In this document: one piece after another, positions 15,001 to 21,365 of the stretch
Layout of the letters: each line of letters starts with the position of its first letter
Position numbering within the stretch: the stretch's first letter is position 1
DNA from: an uncultured Flavobacteriales bacterium
GTDB lineage: Bacteria; Bacteroidota; Bacteroidia; Flavobacteriales_D; Parvicellaceae
NCBI GenBank assembly: GCA_943788755.1
Contig: CALSRM010000003.1
Span: 744,001-808,000, forward strand
Reading direction: 5' to 3'
Length of the DNA: 64,000 nucleotides
Made by a program: the position numbers and the translations under genes
The notes under the pieces: model-generated
The model's input: the letters and a program-made list of their open reading frames with translations, nothing else
Database searches by the model: none
Told to the model about the DNA's origin: nothing

Positions 15001-15655
15001 GTCAAATGGAGATAGTAGCAGTTTGGGTTTAAATGATACATTGCTGTATTGCCCAATAGTAGCAGATTTAGACAGCATAATATTAGTGGCTACAGACCTA
15101 AATTGCACGTCAACAGATACAGTTGAGGTTTTGACCAATCCCTTACCAATAGTAGATGCAGGATTTGACTTTGTCGAAACTTACGGAACATTAATTGTTT
15201 TAGGTGGTTCTCCTACTGCTACTTCTGGAACATATCAATGGACACCAACTACAAACTTTACAGATGCATCGGGTACAGAAGCTAATCCAGAATTATCTGC
15301 AATAAATAATCAGAACTATATAGTTACTGTTATAGATACTAATGGATGTGTGAATAGTGACACGGTAAATGTTGAATTATTGCCAGATGTATTTTTCCCT
15401 AATGGATTCTCTCCAAATGGGGATGGGATAAATGATACTTGGCAACTAGACCTTATGAAAGAATACCCAGAAGCTGTTATTGAAGTTTATAATAGATGGG
15501 GGCAGCAGCTATTTATATCAGTTGGGTATGTACAACAATTTGACGGAACTTATAAAGGTGAAGAGTTACCAGTCGGGACATATTATTATATAATCGTGCT
15601 TAATCACCCCCAGTATCCGAATGCTTTTACTGGGCCAGTAACAATAATGCGATAA
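2..15655 (+). CDS. Giant SprB-repeat surface adhesin, T9SS type B cargo (5' end outside window)
   Basis: The reading frame is open from base 2 with no stop, so the gene begins left of the window; 5217 codons are visible. The TTG at 356 is not a convincing start, because the upstream codons encode ordinary sequence (for example PTANDDVYFDANSF) that reads straight into it. Most of the protein is SprB-like repeats of about 75-80 residues, estimated by eye at around 60. Each has the pattern Cys-x-G-x-x-x-G, GG-x-x-P-Y-x-Y-x-W, L-x-x-G-x-Y-x-V-x-V and D-x-x-GC. The two cysteines per repeat could form a disulfide. The last ~85 residues (FFPNGFSPNGDGINDTW, YNRWGQ, FDGTYKGEELPVGTYYY) form a gliding-motility CHU_C domain, the T9SS type B sorting signal. 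The family includes SprB, the mobile gliding adhesin of Flavobacterium. Function as an exported adhesin is inferred. It is probably co-transcribed with the PorP/SprF gene 10 bp downstream. Confidence 0.93.
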   Translation, partial: SHWSFSSGGNGGAGIPTANDDVYFDANSFTVSSLVQINNNAVCRDINWEGTQGLQSISGNASLDIYGSLIVQDEIKNEYTGDIYLLAQSGNKTIKAGQFQWLSDFTINGGATFTFEDGLVTTKTNSLTIEQGTLITNGNLLYTGSFKTESNFQKNILLGTSTVRIFEEWDVETGSDISLNGSSCTLEILESIPQSKVKKGDFQYGTMTNKAACGNGIDFTVAITSNYNGAEISCNNSCDGQVTITINGGAGGPYGYQINNNIVQGSNVFTGLCAGTDNYTVYDSSQLIFGTVYESCTEFGIEISAPPSIGINVQGFIEPTCPLDCDGRIFTNVGGGTGVLTIEWPTISPFPFLGDDPSGACAGNHEVTVTDANLCTFTTDVTLTDLPSIVPTLVITPVSCNGVCDGEILASATGGNGSPYSYAWDGGITPADPLATGLCEDSTYVVIVTDALGCFVSASETMPDKDSITIEILSVLNPPCFGECTGEICLTISEGSGIYDPPVWAIGSLGSSSTPFAATGGGNCATNLCAGVLYKVYVTDDSGCTDSLQLPMLTDPSEVIISVTDNADILCAGDANGFYDITTVGGTTGYTYEWTVETPPGIGGGELMTSEDQFALDGGCYQVVATDFIGCTDTVVLCVTEPDSIFANGTITDNLCSGVFNGAIDQSVAGGMGPGTYSFSWTFNGAPIVDVTEDLVNLDSGSYTVTIVDPNLCSYDTTYLISTSAEIYVNGVPTNVNCNGASTGSIAISPVNGLAPYTFDWDHIPPGGYVDVEDPTLLPQGSYTVSILDGNGCVVDSTIEITEPTDLTGIINAQTNVLCNGDANGSVTVTGAGGTPGVLPNDYTYSLDGGATTQASGTFNGLSAGAIIVTIVDDNGCTEDVPVTITEPDALDGSITAQTNVLCNGGANGSVTVAGSDGTPGYLYSLDGGATTQASGTFNGLSAGALTVTVVDDNGCTEDVPVIITEPDALDGSITAQTNVLCNVAATGSVTVAGADGTPGYLYSLNGGGTTQPSGTFNGLSAGALTVTVVDDNGCTEDVPVTITEPDALDGSITAQTNVLCNGDANGSVTVAGADGTPGYLYSTNGGATTQASGTFSGLSAGALTVTVVDANGCIFDVPVTIAEPDALGGSITAQTNVLCNGDATGSVTVAADVGTGTPGYLYSLDGGATTQASGTFNGLSAGALTVTVVDANGCIFPVPVTITEPDALGGSVTAQTNVLCNGGATGSVTVAGSDGTPGYLYSLDGGATTQASGTFNGLSAGALTVTVVDDNGCTEDVPVIITEPDALDGSITAQTNVLCNVAATGSVTVAGADGTPGYLYSLNGGGTTQPSGTFNGLSAGDIIVTVVDANGCIFDVPVTITEPDALDGSITAQTNVFCNGDANGSVTVAGADGAPGYLYSTNGGATTQAAGTFSGLSAGALTVTVVDANGCIFDVPVTITEPDALDGSITAQTNVFCNGDATGSVTVAADVGTGTPGYLYSLDGGATTQASGTFNGLSAGALTVTVVDGNGCTEDVPVTITEPDALGGSITAQTNVLCNGGVNGSVTVAGADGTPGYLYSSDGGATTQASGTFNGLSAGALTVTVVDGNGCTEDVPVTITEPDALGGSITAQTNVLCNVAATGSVTVVGADGTPGYLYSLNGGGTTQPSGTFNGLSAGDIIVTVVDANGCIFDVPVTITEPDALDGSITAQTNVFCNGDANGSVTVAGADGAPGYLYSLNGGATTQAFGTFSGLSAGALTVTVVDANGCIFPVPVTITEPDALDGSITAQTNVFCNGDANGSVSVEGDVGTGTPPYLYSTDGGVTTQMSGTFSGLSAGGLTVTIVDANGCIFDVPVIITEPDALGGTITAQTAVDCNGNTTGSVTVAGANGTPGYLYSLDGGATTQVSGTFSGLSEGSYTVTIVDDNGCTEDVPVIIIEPDDIFANGTITNNLCWDQVNGSITQSVTGGSGPGTYSFSWTFSGSPIADITENLTNIDSGSYTVTIVDSELCTYDTTYLISTPAEIIVNGVPTNVNCNGASTGSIAISPVNGVIPYTFDWDHIPPGGYVDVQNPTFLPQGIYNVSIMDGNGCVVDSTIEITENLEITGITSSTNASCIAQDGSIAVVISGGAGGGTYSWTNTCGFPSPLGGFTVTGLAACCYDLTYTDAVGCVYTDQACVIDAVSSTGTFVTQDLTCFQSCDGSITSTIIGGSLPYDIVWTSTDPTFVDPGTANIFGLCSGDYTITVTDASLCVLTQTMTITEPDPIVAGNTIIPDIQCFGDTDGSIDITAGGGTVAGTYTFSWTGPGFTAVSQDISGLSAGQYCVNISDDRGCSTDTCIIISEPTSIAVTYTTNNSQCGSSDGDATIVPSGGTPFALPAPNDYTYNWYTIPPNNTITVGALGAGVYPVEVADANGCVDTVQVAISEDNSPTIVIDDSTMVSCFGFCNGDIFTTVTSATPFTLSWSGPGSFSSALDDISSLCPGTYTLSATDNLTGCQVLSSIEITEPANFDLPGVVIQPTCFDSLGSIDITPSGGMLPYTFDWDNDGTGDNDDTEDLEIGDGTYVVNGIDANGCLATETFTITAPTQLTSSMFSVSSSDCLTPDGEVSVVASGGTPMPTPNEYTYLWTSALTGAIVGNTAVVEDLIQGCYNVTITDGNGCLVNDVSCFSPVSEPPITFTQTNVNCFGAGDGTITITSITSGDSLFYTSGPTVIANNTINPTGLLPGQYTVEDTEDGCVSSSVIDILEPLANFVLSGVVTEPTCFDSLGLIDITPTGGTGPYTVFDWDNDGTGDNDDTEDLVMGDGDYTVIGLDANGCFATGTFTITHPTQVTSSTSSVSSSDCLTPDGEVSVLAGGGTPGLSPNEYTYLWTNASTGVAVGNTSSVPGLLQGCYNIDITDANDCPVADAECITSLSSPPITFTQTGVSCFGAGDGTITITSVTSGDSLFYTSGPTVIANNTITPTGLSPGQYTVQDTEDGCISSAVIDILGPLEITLAAVLSNPLCATAFTGAIDLTITDNLGVTSFAWTGPNGYFSTNEDITGLEEGQYCVTAIDGNGCQAAACYDLIDNSALTLTTSTVTASCAGDDGQALVIAAGGSPITPSPGYTYQWYDPLLNPLGTADTETGLVEGTYTVEVTDGNGCMEATVVDVSSESTPTIVVDGSTMVSCFGDCVGDINTTVTGLNSFTLSWSGPGAFSSALDDISSLCAGAYTLLATDDLTGCQDLSLVEITEPLAIFDLVGVVTQPTCFDSLGLIDITPSGGTLPYTFDWDNDGTGDNDDTEDLVIGEGTHILNGLDANGCIVTETFTIIVPSQGTSSTSSILSSDCLAPDGEVSVIAGGGTPGPSPNEYTYLWTNASTGAIVGNTDNVTDLIQGCYNVAVRDGNGCPVTDAACVTSLSSPPIIFTQTDVSCFGLGDGTITITSVTSGDSLFYTSGPTVIANNTITPSGLSPGQYTVEDSEDGCISSAVIDILGPLEITLAAVLSNPLCATAFTGAIDLTITNNLGATSFAWTGPNGYGSINQDITDLEAGQYCVTVTDGNGCQAQACYDLNDNPALILTTSSVSASCAGNDGSVTVVPIGGVLPYTIDWDFNGIGLDNATETGLDPLTTMVTVTDGLGCLGTASETVINPNAPTITLLTQSDVTCFGADDGSIVVNVSGGATPYASFLWSQSGSTTQVIANSGPIYDTLTVTDADGCIATYNDSILEPAILSVTGIDVSPECNGDGLGAIDVTVTGGIIGYTFAWTDPLPFSSSEDLAGLGGGTYDLLVTDNNLCTTTYSATLTEPTAIVLTPAVLNSLCVTANGAVSVAASGGAGPYTYDWEDVLIPGVSLGTNDTVLNLSNGCYQVLVTDFSGCQDSVTVCVSDINGPDVTSDVTPILCYGDANGAIDLTVTETGLTYAWTGPVSFVDPGTEDLANVEGGTYVSTVTNPSGCSTTQTIIVDGPTGPIASTAVITGLTCFDDGSGSIDLTTTGGSPSLISGYTYSWTGPGIFTSSSEDLSILSSGCYDLIVTDSNMCNYNTTYCVTQPDSIALNATSTDAACGFGDGSITTAVTGGSPSLISGYSYSWSNTSGPMLGNNSSDNALPADIYQIVVTDSLGCATTEIFTIQDSNGPVVDVADTDVTCNGLDNGSITLTTSSTDLTFDWTSVVLLFNSSSADISGLAPDTYNVVVTDIVSGCTTVASVEITEPSILEISGIETNVLCLGGMDGSIDITVVGGNPFVSAPEYTYSWTSTNSSFFPNPTLTEDLIALDTGIYTVVATDSDGCTMTEQYTIAQSVPMLLSSVVVIDSCFQEGTGEIDITVTQGSTPYVYSWTSLLPSFTPTGNEDIANLLAGTYSLTIVDGNGCQKDTSFIVTELPKIIADVTVTNANCLLSNGSAVSNASGGIAPYTYDWDGISTGADTTNVPSGTYNLGIISPSGCRLDTVITINDIGAAIITVDNITNVSCFGSADGSADVTITGTGPYTYSWNPNEISQLEDLTAAPADVYIYQVTDAVGCNSFETITVGSPTEVIGAYTVIDATCGICDGEATITASGGTAPYTYNWSDGQTTSTAVSLCPGVQSFQVTDFNNCAVNVNVGVSDIGGPTSYIMNEVDVTCNDGNDGSADVTASGGTLPYTYLWIHDGTETSLASNLEEGSYSVEITDSNGCVLIGEATITAATVIATTSSITPSTCGGSDGAIVTTTTGGTGAYSYIWSPSPGTGPDTTAVPEGIYTLTIDDGNCQVMEIFTIPGIGSPYVSLQIDEANCYGDNTGSISATVINNIGAVTYEWFNGTTSMGAAGTASTVNSLAPGTYTVEVFDQGTGCFAYATGVVTSPEVILFSTPTIIDPSCFGICDAEAYVLVSGGILPYVYDWTGNPSTGPGAVSLCAGSFVVTVTDANLCSVFSEVIVSDPSVVSMVIDSITDAYCANETDGAIYITANGGSAPYSYNWASIYPSGFVDPGVSFITNVLPMDYEVSIIDNNGCIYIDTIPVDTLNVLIANAGIDSSLCLGDCINLIGTAVGTINFSLEWFIVSNGDSSSLGLNDTLLYCPIVADLDSIILVATDLNCTSTDTVEVLTNPLPIVDAGFDFVETYGTLIVLGGSPTATSGTYQWTPTTNFTDASGTEANPELSAINNQNYIVTVIDTNGCVNSDTVNVELLPDVFFPNGFSPNGDGINDTWQLDLMKEYPEAVIEVYNRWGQQLFISVGYVQQFDGTYKGEELPVGTYYYIIVLNHPQYPNAFTGPVTIMR
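2429..5770 (+). repeat. Array of 14 near-identical SprB repeats, 237-bp period
   Basis: Units aligned on the GSITAQTN motif begin at 2429, 2681, 2918, 3155, 3392, 3635, 3872, 4109, 4346, 4589, 4826, 5063, 5300 and 5543. The spacing is 237 bp (79 aa), except 243 bp for three units carrying a two-residue longer VGTG variant and 252 bp for the first. Units are nearly identical at the nucleotide level, including silent sites, and variants such as VAATGSV, GDANGSV and GTTQPSGTF are shuffled along the array. This is coding sequence, not CRISPR. Confidence 0.95.
7241..10620 (+). repeat. Higher-order duplicated block of SprB repeats inside the giant adhesin
   Basis: A multi-repeat block starting near 7241 (STMVSCFGFCNGD) recurs from about 9422 (STMVSCFGDCVGD). 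The offset is 2181 bp, becoming 2184 bp after a one-codon insertion. Inside it, the sub-block starting PTCFDSLG appears three times, aligned at 7499, 8225 and 9683; the first two are 726 bp apart. The piece ITLAAVLSNPLCATAFTGAI occurs at about 8930 and again at about 10375. Divergence is greater than in the 2.4-5.8 kb array, so this looks like an older duplication of a several-repeat cassette. Confidence 0.85.
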
Positions 15656-15665
15656 GGGTAAAGAG

Positions 15666-16586
15666 ATGAAAATGAAACATTTAATCATAGCAATTTGTAG
15701 CTTGTCTTTATTCAATTTAACGGCACAACAGCTACCAACATTTAGTCAGTTTCTATTCAACGATTATGCATATAATCCCGCAATAGCAGGTTCGAAACCC
15801 TACTTTGATGTTAAGTCAGGACATAGATACCAGTGGGTAGGGTTGTCTGATGCACCAAGAACATATTCATTAACGGTAAATGGTCCAACAAAAAACCTAA
15901 AGATGGGAGTAGGTGCATTCCTTTATACAGATCACGTTGGTCCAACAAGGCGTACAGGCTTTCAAGGTTCTTATTCCTATCAATTATACCTATCTGAATC
16001 TATTCGATTGTCTCTAGGTGCGAGTTTTGGAATATCCGAATGGAAGTTAGATGGTCATAAGATAACTACCTATTCACCCAATGATCCAGTTATTATTGAC
16101 GGAGTGATGCAAACGCTTGTTCCAGATGCAAAATTTGCATTTTATGTATATCATGAAAACTGGAATTTTGGAGCTGCTGCCCCAAACATTTTGCAGTCCA
16201 AATTAAAATTTGACGAAGGAACAAATACAGGTTTAAGTAAGCTCGAGAATCATTATTATGTGCATGGAGGATATCGCTTTAATGCCAGTGAAGACATACA
16301 AATTGAGCCAACTGTTTTGGTTAAGTATGTTCAAGCGGCTCCATTTCAAGCTGACTTGATGGCGAAGGTTACGTATAAGAATCAGATATGGCTAGGCGGA
16401 GCTTACCGAACTTCTGATGCAGCTTCTGCTATAATTGGATATCTATTCCGGGAAAATTTAGTGATAGGATATTCATATGATTTTACAATTTCCAATTTGA
16501 AAAACCATAGTTCAGGGACACATGAGTTATTAATAGGTGTTCGTTTTGTAAGAGGTAGTACTTTTGAAGTTCCAAATTTAGAATGA
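15666..16586 (+). CDS. PorP/SprF family type IX secretion outer-membrane protein
   Basis: The product has 306 aa with a signal peptide (hydrophobic IIAICSLSLFNLTAQQ) followed by the family hallmark Q-x-P-T-F-S-Q-F-L-F-N-x-x-x-x-NPAIAGS. Alternating beta-strand sequence follows, including YSYQLYLSESIRLSLG and LIGVRFV near the end. Family members are predicted outer-membrane beta-barrels. SprF is needed to export the adhesin SprB, and such genes usually sit directly downstream of a CHU_C-type adhesin, as here with a 10-bp gap to the giant gene. It is therefore inferred to be the dedicated partner of that adhesin. The length fits the family. The start could also be the second Met, two codons in. 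Confidence 0.93.
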   Translation: MKMKHLIIAICSLSLFNLTAQQLPTFSQFLFNDYAYNPAIAGSKPYFDVKSGHRYQWVGLSDAPRTYSLTVNGPTKNLKMGVGAFLYTDHVGPTRRTGFQGSYSYQLYLSESIRLSLGASFGISEWKLDGHKITTYSPNDPVIIDGVMQTLVPDAKFAFYVYHENWNFGAAAPNILQSKLKFDEGTNTGLSKLENHYYVHGGYRFNASEDIQIEPTVLVKYVQAAPFQADLMAKVTYKNQIWLGGAYRTSDAASAIIGYLFRENLVIGYSYDFTISNLKNHSSGTHELLIGVRFVRGSTFEVPNLE

Positions 16587-16642
16587 CTCAATCGATATTG
16601 TGGCAAAAAATTTGTGCGTACGTAGAAAATAATATTTTGTAA

Positions 16643-18094
16643 ATGAGTTTTTACCGTCCAAGCCTTAGAACAAGGATTTATATATCCATGTTGGCTATTA
16701 TTCTACTATCATTGCTAATAATTGGAGCTACTACCATTATTTTTTTCGATAATCAAAATGAGGAATATCATCAAGACCGATTAAAAAGAAAGGAACATAC
16801 AGTTGCTACATCCCTACAGTACTTTTTAAAGGAAGTTGAAATTGCTAAAAACATGGACTTTGTACGAAAGGATTTTGAGTACAAAGTTAAGGAGTTAGCA
16901 GACGTAAACAACATAGAGATAAATATCTTTAACACAAAAGGACAAGTGTTAATGTCTAGTAGAGATGATAAAAGTGATCCGGAATTTTATACACGAACTA
17001 TCGCGCCAGAACTTCTAGAAAAGTTACGGTCGTCAAAACAACGTCAAGTAGAGAGTTTAAAAAAACATTATGTATCTACTTATTCTTATGTTTTAAATAA
17101 TAAGGGGCAAGAAATTGCCATCATTAATATTCCATATAATTTAGAGAACTCTAATAACAAAAGTGATTTGGCACCTTTTTTAACAACGCTGCTAGAGATA
17201 TATGTCTTCTTACTAATTGGAGCAAGCTTACTTGCATACCTATTGTCGAATTACATTACAAAGTCTTTAAGGGAAATTGCAAACAAGCTGAAAGAGGTTA
17301 AGATTAACAAGAAAAATTTATTAATTGACTGGAAAGGAAAAGATGAAATAGGAGCGTTGGTCGATGAATATAATTTAATGATTAAGGAGTTAGAGTCAAG
17401 CACCGAGAAACTAGCAAAGAGTGAAAGAGAAAGTGCTTGGAGAGAAATGGCAAGGCAAGTGGCTCATGAAATCAAAAATCCTTTAACGCCGATGAGATTG
17501 AGTGTTCAACATTTGGAAAGAGCATTGGATAAAAATGATCCAGATTTTAAAGAAAAGCTTTCTATGTTTTCGGCTAAAATGGTACAGCAAATTGACACAT
17601 TGACATCTATAGCAAATGAATTCTCTAACTTCGCTCAAATGCCAAAAGCTACTATTTCGAAAACTGATATCAAAGAAGTGTTGCGATCAACATGTGAATT
17701 ATTCAGCGAGACTGTTGAGGTAGATGTTGTGTTTGAAGGAAATTCATCAAATGCAGCATTCGTTTTAGGAGATAAAGAACAATTAAATCGCGTGTTTAGT
17801 AATTTGATAAAAAATGCGATTCAAGCAATTCCGGATGATAGAAGAGGTATTATAAAGGTTGGCTTAGTTCCAAAAGGATCTACATATTTGATTTTTGTTA
17901 AAGATAATGGGGGTGGAATAACTAAAGAAATTGAAAAAAAGATATTTTCGCCAAATTTCACCACGAAATCTACTGGGGCTGGTTTGGGTTTAGCTATGGT
18001 AAAGCAGATAGTGGATAATCATACGGGTCAAATTTATTTTGAGACACAAATAGGAGAAGGAACTACATTTTATGTAGAGCTTCCGAATAGATAA
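16643..18094 (+). CDS. NtrY-like membrane sensor histidine kinase
   Basis: This 483-aa protein is an inner-membrane sensor. It has a TM segment at about 14-34, an extracytoplasmic sensor region to about 180, a second TM at about 182-203 and a HAMP-like linker at about 205-255. The HisKA box is VAHEIKNPLTPMRLS, with phospho-acceptor His275. The HATPase domain shows the N box (NLIKNAIQAIPDD), G1 (KDNGGGI), F box (NFTTKS) and G2 (GAGLGLAM). The HEIKNPLTP form is typical of NtrY-type kinases. No response regulator lies nearby, so this is an orphan kinase and its signal is unknown. It ends 4 bp before recO and probably shares a transcript with it. The gap of 56 bp from the PorP/SprF gene shows no clear terminator. 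Confidence 0.93.
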   Translation: MSFYRPSLRTRIYISMLAIILLSLLIIGATTIIFFDNQNEEYHQDRLKRKEHTVATSLQYFLKEVEIAKNMDFVRKDFEYKVKELADVNNIEINIFNTKGQVLMSSRDDKSDPEFYTRTIAPELLEKLRSSKQRQVESLKKHYVSTYSYVLNNKGQEIAIINIPYNLENSNNKSDLAPFLTTLLEIYVFLLIGASLLAYLLSNYITKSLREIANKLKEVKINKKNLLIDWKGKDEIGALVDEYNLMIKELESSTEKLAKSERESAWREMARQVAHEIKNPLTPMRLSVQHLERALDKNDPDFKEKLSMFSAKMVQQIDTLTSIANEFSNFAQMPKATISKTDIKEVLRSTCELFSETVEVDVVFEGNSSNAAFVLGDKEQLNRVFSNLIKNAIQAIPDDRRGIIKVGLVPKGSTYLIFVKDNGGGITKEIEKKIFSPNFTTKSTGAGLGLAMVKQIVDNHTGQIYFETQIGEGTTFYVELPNR

Positions 18095-18098
18095 GTTG

Positions 18099-18821
18099 AT
18101 GCGGCAATCGATAAAAGGAATTTACTTAAAGCATTTCCCTTACTCCGAAACAAGTGCTATTATAAAAGTATTTACACAGGAATATGGTTTGCAATCGTTT
18201 ATTGCAAAAGGGATAAAGAAAAAGAAAGGAGCAGCCGCAGCTTTACAACCTTTTCATTTGTTGGAAATAGAGTGCTTTTATAACCCAAATAAAAACCTTA
18301 ATTATGCGGGTTTGATTAAGTTGCAAAAACCACCTATTTCTATTACAAGAGATTTGAGAAAGAGTATGGTTGCTATATTTCTCACAGAAGTTTTATATAA
18401 ATGCATTAAGGAAGAGGAAGCTAATTCAGAATTATACGAATATATTTCTACTGCGATTTCTATTTTTGATGAAAGCGAATTTAATGCCAATTTCCATCTC
18501 GTTTTTTTAATGGGGATATCAAGGTATTTTGGTTTTCAACCCTCACCGCCAGAGAATCTTAGTCAAAAATATTTTAGTTTAAAAGCAGGAGTTTTTGAAT
18601 TTCCTAAAGACATTTTTGAGTATCATTTGTCGGTTGGGTTATCCGAACTTTTTAGACAGCTTATAGGCATGAAATTTGATGCAATTTCAGAATTGAAATA
18701 TTCTAACCCTGAACGAAAGGAATTATTAGGTTCAATGGTTAAGTACTATGAAATGCAATTGGGAATGAAAAAGGATGTAATTACTTCGCATAAAATTTTG
18801 GAGACCATTTTTGAAGATTAA
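18099..18821 (+). CDS. recO: DNA repair protein RecO
   Basis: RecO (240 aa) anneals single-stranded DNA and helps RecR load RecA in the RecF pathway. The N-terminal OB-fold sequence is recognisable: KGIYLKHFPYSETSAIIKVF, then YGLQSFIAKGIKKKKG, then LQPFHLLEIECFYN. An alpha-helical C-terminal domain follows. The length is typical of Bacteroidota RecO. ATG at 18099 is preferred to the TTG one codon earlier because it is the stronger start and keeps the usual MxxSIKGIxL opening. The gene lies 4 bp after the histidine kinase stop and 3 bp before the TonB receptor, so the three are probably co-transcribed although unrelated in function. Confidence 0.93.
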   Translation: MRQSIKGIYLKHFPYSETSAIIKVFTQEYGLQSFIAKGIKKKKGAAAALQPFHLLEIECFYNPNKNLNYAGLIKLQKPPISITRDLRKSMVAIFLTEVLYKCIKEEEANSELYEYISTAISIFDESEFNANFHLVFLMGISRYFGFQPSPPENLSQKYFSLKAGVFEFPKDIFEYHLSVGLSELFRQLIGMKFDAISELKYSNPERKELLGSMVKYYEMQLGMKKDVITSHKILETIFED

Positions 18822-18824
18822 TAG

Positions 18825-21296
18825 ATGAAACAAAGAAGGGAAAGTTTTAATATAGTCAAAGTCCTAGGTGTTTTTATGATGTTCTTCTGCTGTGTTTCTG
18901 CATTTAATGCACAACAGATAAGAGTTGTAAATGAAATGTTTGAGCCTTTGGAAGCGGTAAATATTTGCAATGTTCTAGAAACAAAGTGCGTGCATACAGG
19001 ATATAAAGGGAATACGGACATTTCCGAATATGGGATAAATGATACACTTGTCTTTAGATTAGAATCTCATAAAACCCAAAAATTAACGGTTGCTACTATT
19101 TTAAACGAGGGACGTTGGGTAATCATGGGGCCCACGAGCAACATGCTTAGCGGGGTTCAAATTATCGCCCCACTTCGAAATGAAAATGGTGATAAAGGAA
19201 AATCCACGAATCAAACAGAAATTATTTCCGCAGAAGAATTAGAAGAGTTAAACGCTCAAACGACCGCCGACGTATTGCAAAACGCTGATGGGGTTCAGGT
19301 TCAAAAGAGTCAAATGGGGGGTGGAAGCCCAATAATAAGAGGGTTTGAAGCAAATAGAGTTCTTTTAGTTATCGATGGGGTGCGTTTAAACAATGCAATT
19401 TATCGAGGTGGCCACCTACATAACAGCGTGACTGTTGATAATAACGTTCTTTCTCAAGTGGAAATCCTTTATGGGCCAGGATCCGCAGTTTACGGTAGTG
19501 ATGCAATCGGCGGCGTGGTTCATTTTCATACTAAAGATCCAAAGCTTTCTGAAGTAGATTCAATTATTACTGGAGGTTCAGGAATGTTACGGTACAATAG
19601 TGCCAATCAAGAGAAGTCAGGACATTTTGATATATCAATAGGAGGTAAGAAGTTTGGCTCAATTACCTCTGTTTCGGCAAATGATTTTGGAGATTTATTA
19701 TCAGGAAGTAAACGGCATCATGGATATGATGATTTTGGAAACATTACTGTTTATTCTCAAAGAATTGATGGTAGGGACTCTGCTATAATCAATGAGAACC
19801 CTAATTTACAAATAGGAACAGCATATAAACAAATTGATTTACTTCAAAAATTAATTTACCGACACTCCGAAAAAATAACATTTAAACTAAATACCCAATA
19901 TTCAAATTCAACGGATGTTCCCAGATTTGATAGGCTTAACAATGTTGAAGAGGACGGTATGTTGGAATATTCAGAATGGCATTATGGACCTCAGGAAAGA
20001 ATGTTTGCCGCTTTAAAAACTGAATTATCAGCTTCTAATTTTTTCTTTTCGAAAGCTTCTTTTATTGCATCTGCACAAAATATAAGTGAAGATAGGGTTA
20101 AAAGAAAGTTCGGTTCAAATTCAAGAAGTAGGAACAGTGAAAATGTGAAAGTGTATGGGCTTAATGCCGACTTAGTGAGTGTTATAGACAGCACGTCCCA
20201 ATTGTTTTATGGTGTTGAACTTACACATAATGATGTTATCTCAACTGCTTTCACTGAAGATATAGCAACTGGAGAAATCGGGGATGAATCTACTCGATAC
20301 CCAGACGGAGGGAGCGCGATGAGTACAGGCGCATTTTACTTAAGCTATTCGCATACATTTAAAAAACTAATTGCTAAGATAGGAGGGAGGTATAATTATA
20401 ATAACCTAAAAGCTCGATTTATCGAGGATTCCTTTGTTGCGCTGCCTTTTGAATCTATCAACACAACTAATCAAGCTTTGTCTGGTAATATAGGTCTAGT
20501 CTATTTACCTGCAAAGAATTTTAAGTCAAACTTTAATGTTAGCACAGGGTTTCGGTCTCCAAATATTGATGATTTTGGGAAGGTTTTCAAAAAAGGTGAT
20601 TTTGTAGTAATTCCGAATAATAGAATTACACCGGAATATGCTTATAGTGCTGAGTTAGGCTTTTCCAAAACGTTCCAACGGGAATATCATTCTAATGGAA
20701 TTAAAACTTACAAAGTAAATTTTCTCACGATTGGAGCTACTGGGTTTTGCACGGTCTTGGATAATGCTATTATAAGAGAGGATTACGAGTTGAATGGTTT
20801 AGATTCGTTGGTTTACGAAGGTAAAAACAGAAAAATCCAAACAAACATAAATGCTGAACAGGCAATTATATATGGAGGTTCTGGAAGGGCTAAGGTTATC
20901 TTTACCAAGAACATCCATCTTTCATCAAGTATTAATTATACTAGAGGATACTTAACAAGCTCTAAGTATCCGTTTGCTCATATACCTCCATTATTTGGCA
21001 AGACCGGGTTATTGCTTGAAATGGAAAACTGGGATATAGAGCTGTTTAGTCATTATAATGGATGGAAAAGAAAAGCTGATTTTGCTGCAGGAACCTCCGA
21101 TAACCCACAAGAAGCAACGGTAGATGGAAGCCCTTCGTGGTATACAATTAATTTTAGAGCAAGTTTGTCTTTAAATGAGTCTGTTACGCTTCAGTTTGGA
21201 ATAAACAACATCATGGACCAGCATTATAAAATGTTTGCATCCGGAATAAGTGCACCAGGAAGAAATATAATGATTTCTGGGCGCGTCTTTTTTTAG
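18825..21296 (+). CDS. TonB-dependent outer-membrane receptor
   Basis: The product is 823 aa. A signal peptide (LGVFMMFFCCVSAFNAQQ) is followed by a short N-terminal domain resembling the carboxypeptidase-regulatory beta-sandwich (IRVVNEMFEPLEAVNICN). The plug domain spans about 125-240 and contains LQNADGVQVQKSQMGGGSP, IIRGFEANRVLLVIDGVRLN and ILYGPGSAVYGSDAIGGVV. A beta-barrel runs to the C-terminus, which ends in Phe (ISGRVFF) as expected for BamA recognition. These receptors use TonB-ExbBD energy to import siderophores, haem, vitamin B12 or glycans. The plug resembles receptors often labelled haem or siderophore type, but I see no decisive substrate residues. No SusD partner is present, which argues against a polysaccharide-uptake locus. 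Confidence 0.92.
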   Translation: MKQRRESFNIVKVLGVFMMFFCCVSAFNAQQIRVVNEMFEPLEAVNICNVLETKCVHTGYKGNTDISEYGINDTLVFRLESHKTQKLTVATILNEGRWVIMGPTSNMLSGVQIIAPLRNENGDKGKSTNQTEIISAEELEELNAQTTADVLQNADGVQVQKSQMGGGSPIIRGFEANRVLLVIDGVRLNNAIYRGGHLHNSVTVDNNVLSQVEILYGPGSAVYGSDAIGGVVHFHTKDPKLSEVDSIITGGSGMLRYNSANQEKSGHFDISIGGKKFGSITSVSANDFGDLLSGSKRHHGYDDFGNITVYSQRIDGRDSAIINENPNLQIGTAYKQIDLLQKLIYRHSEKITFKLNTQYSNSTDVPRFDRLNNVEEDGMLEYSEWHYGPQERMFAALKTELSASNFFFSKASFIASAQNISEDRVKRKFGSNSRSRNSENVKVYGLNADLVSVIDSTSQLFYGVELTHNDVISTAFTEDIATGEIGDESTRYPDGGSAMSTGAFYLSYSHTFKKLIAKIGGRYNYNNLKARFIEDSFVALPFESINTTNQALSGNIGLVYLPAKNFKSNFNVSTGFRSPNIDDFGKVFKKGDFVVIPNNRITPEYAYSAELGFSKTFQREYHSNGIKTYKVNFLTIGATGFCTVLDNAIIREDYELNGLDSLVYEGKNRKIQTNINAEQAIIYGGSGRAKVIFTKNIHLSSSINYTRGYLTSSKYPFAHIPPLFGKTGLLLEMENWDIELFSHYNGWKRKADFAAGTSDNPQEATVDGSPSWYTINFRASLSLNESVTLQFGINNIMDQHYKMFASGISAPGRNIMISGRVFF

Positions 21297-21365
21297 TGAA
21301 TTTTTTTTTTATAACTTGCAACTATGATCAAGCGCAATGCGTCATAATAACGTAAATGCAAATCT

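Noticed and set aside
5996-15138. Many antisense ORFs of 60-120 codons opposite the giant adhesin
   Set aside because: They mirror the repeat structure of the plus strand, recur with the repeats, and lack recognisable domains or signals.
18096-18098. TTG at 18096 as the recO start
   Set aside because: The adjacent ATG at 18099 is a better initiator and restores the usual RecO N-terminus.
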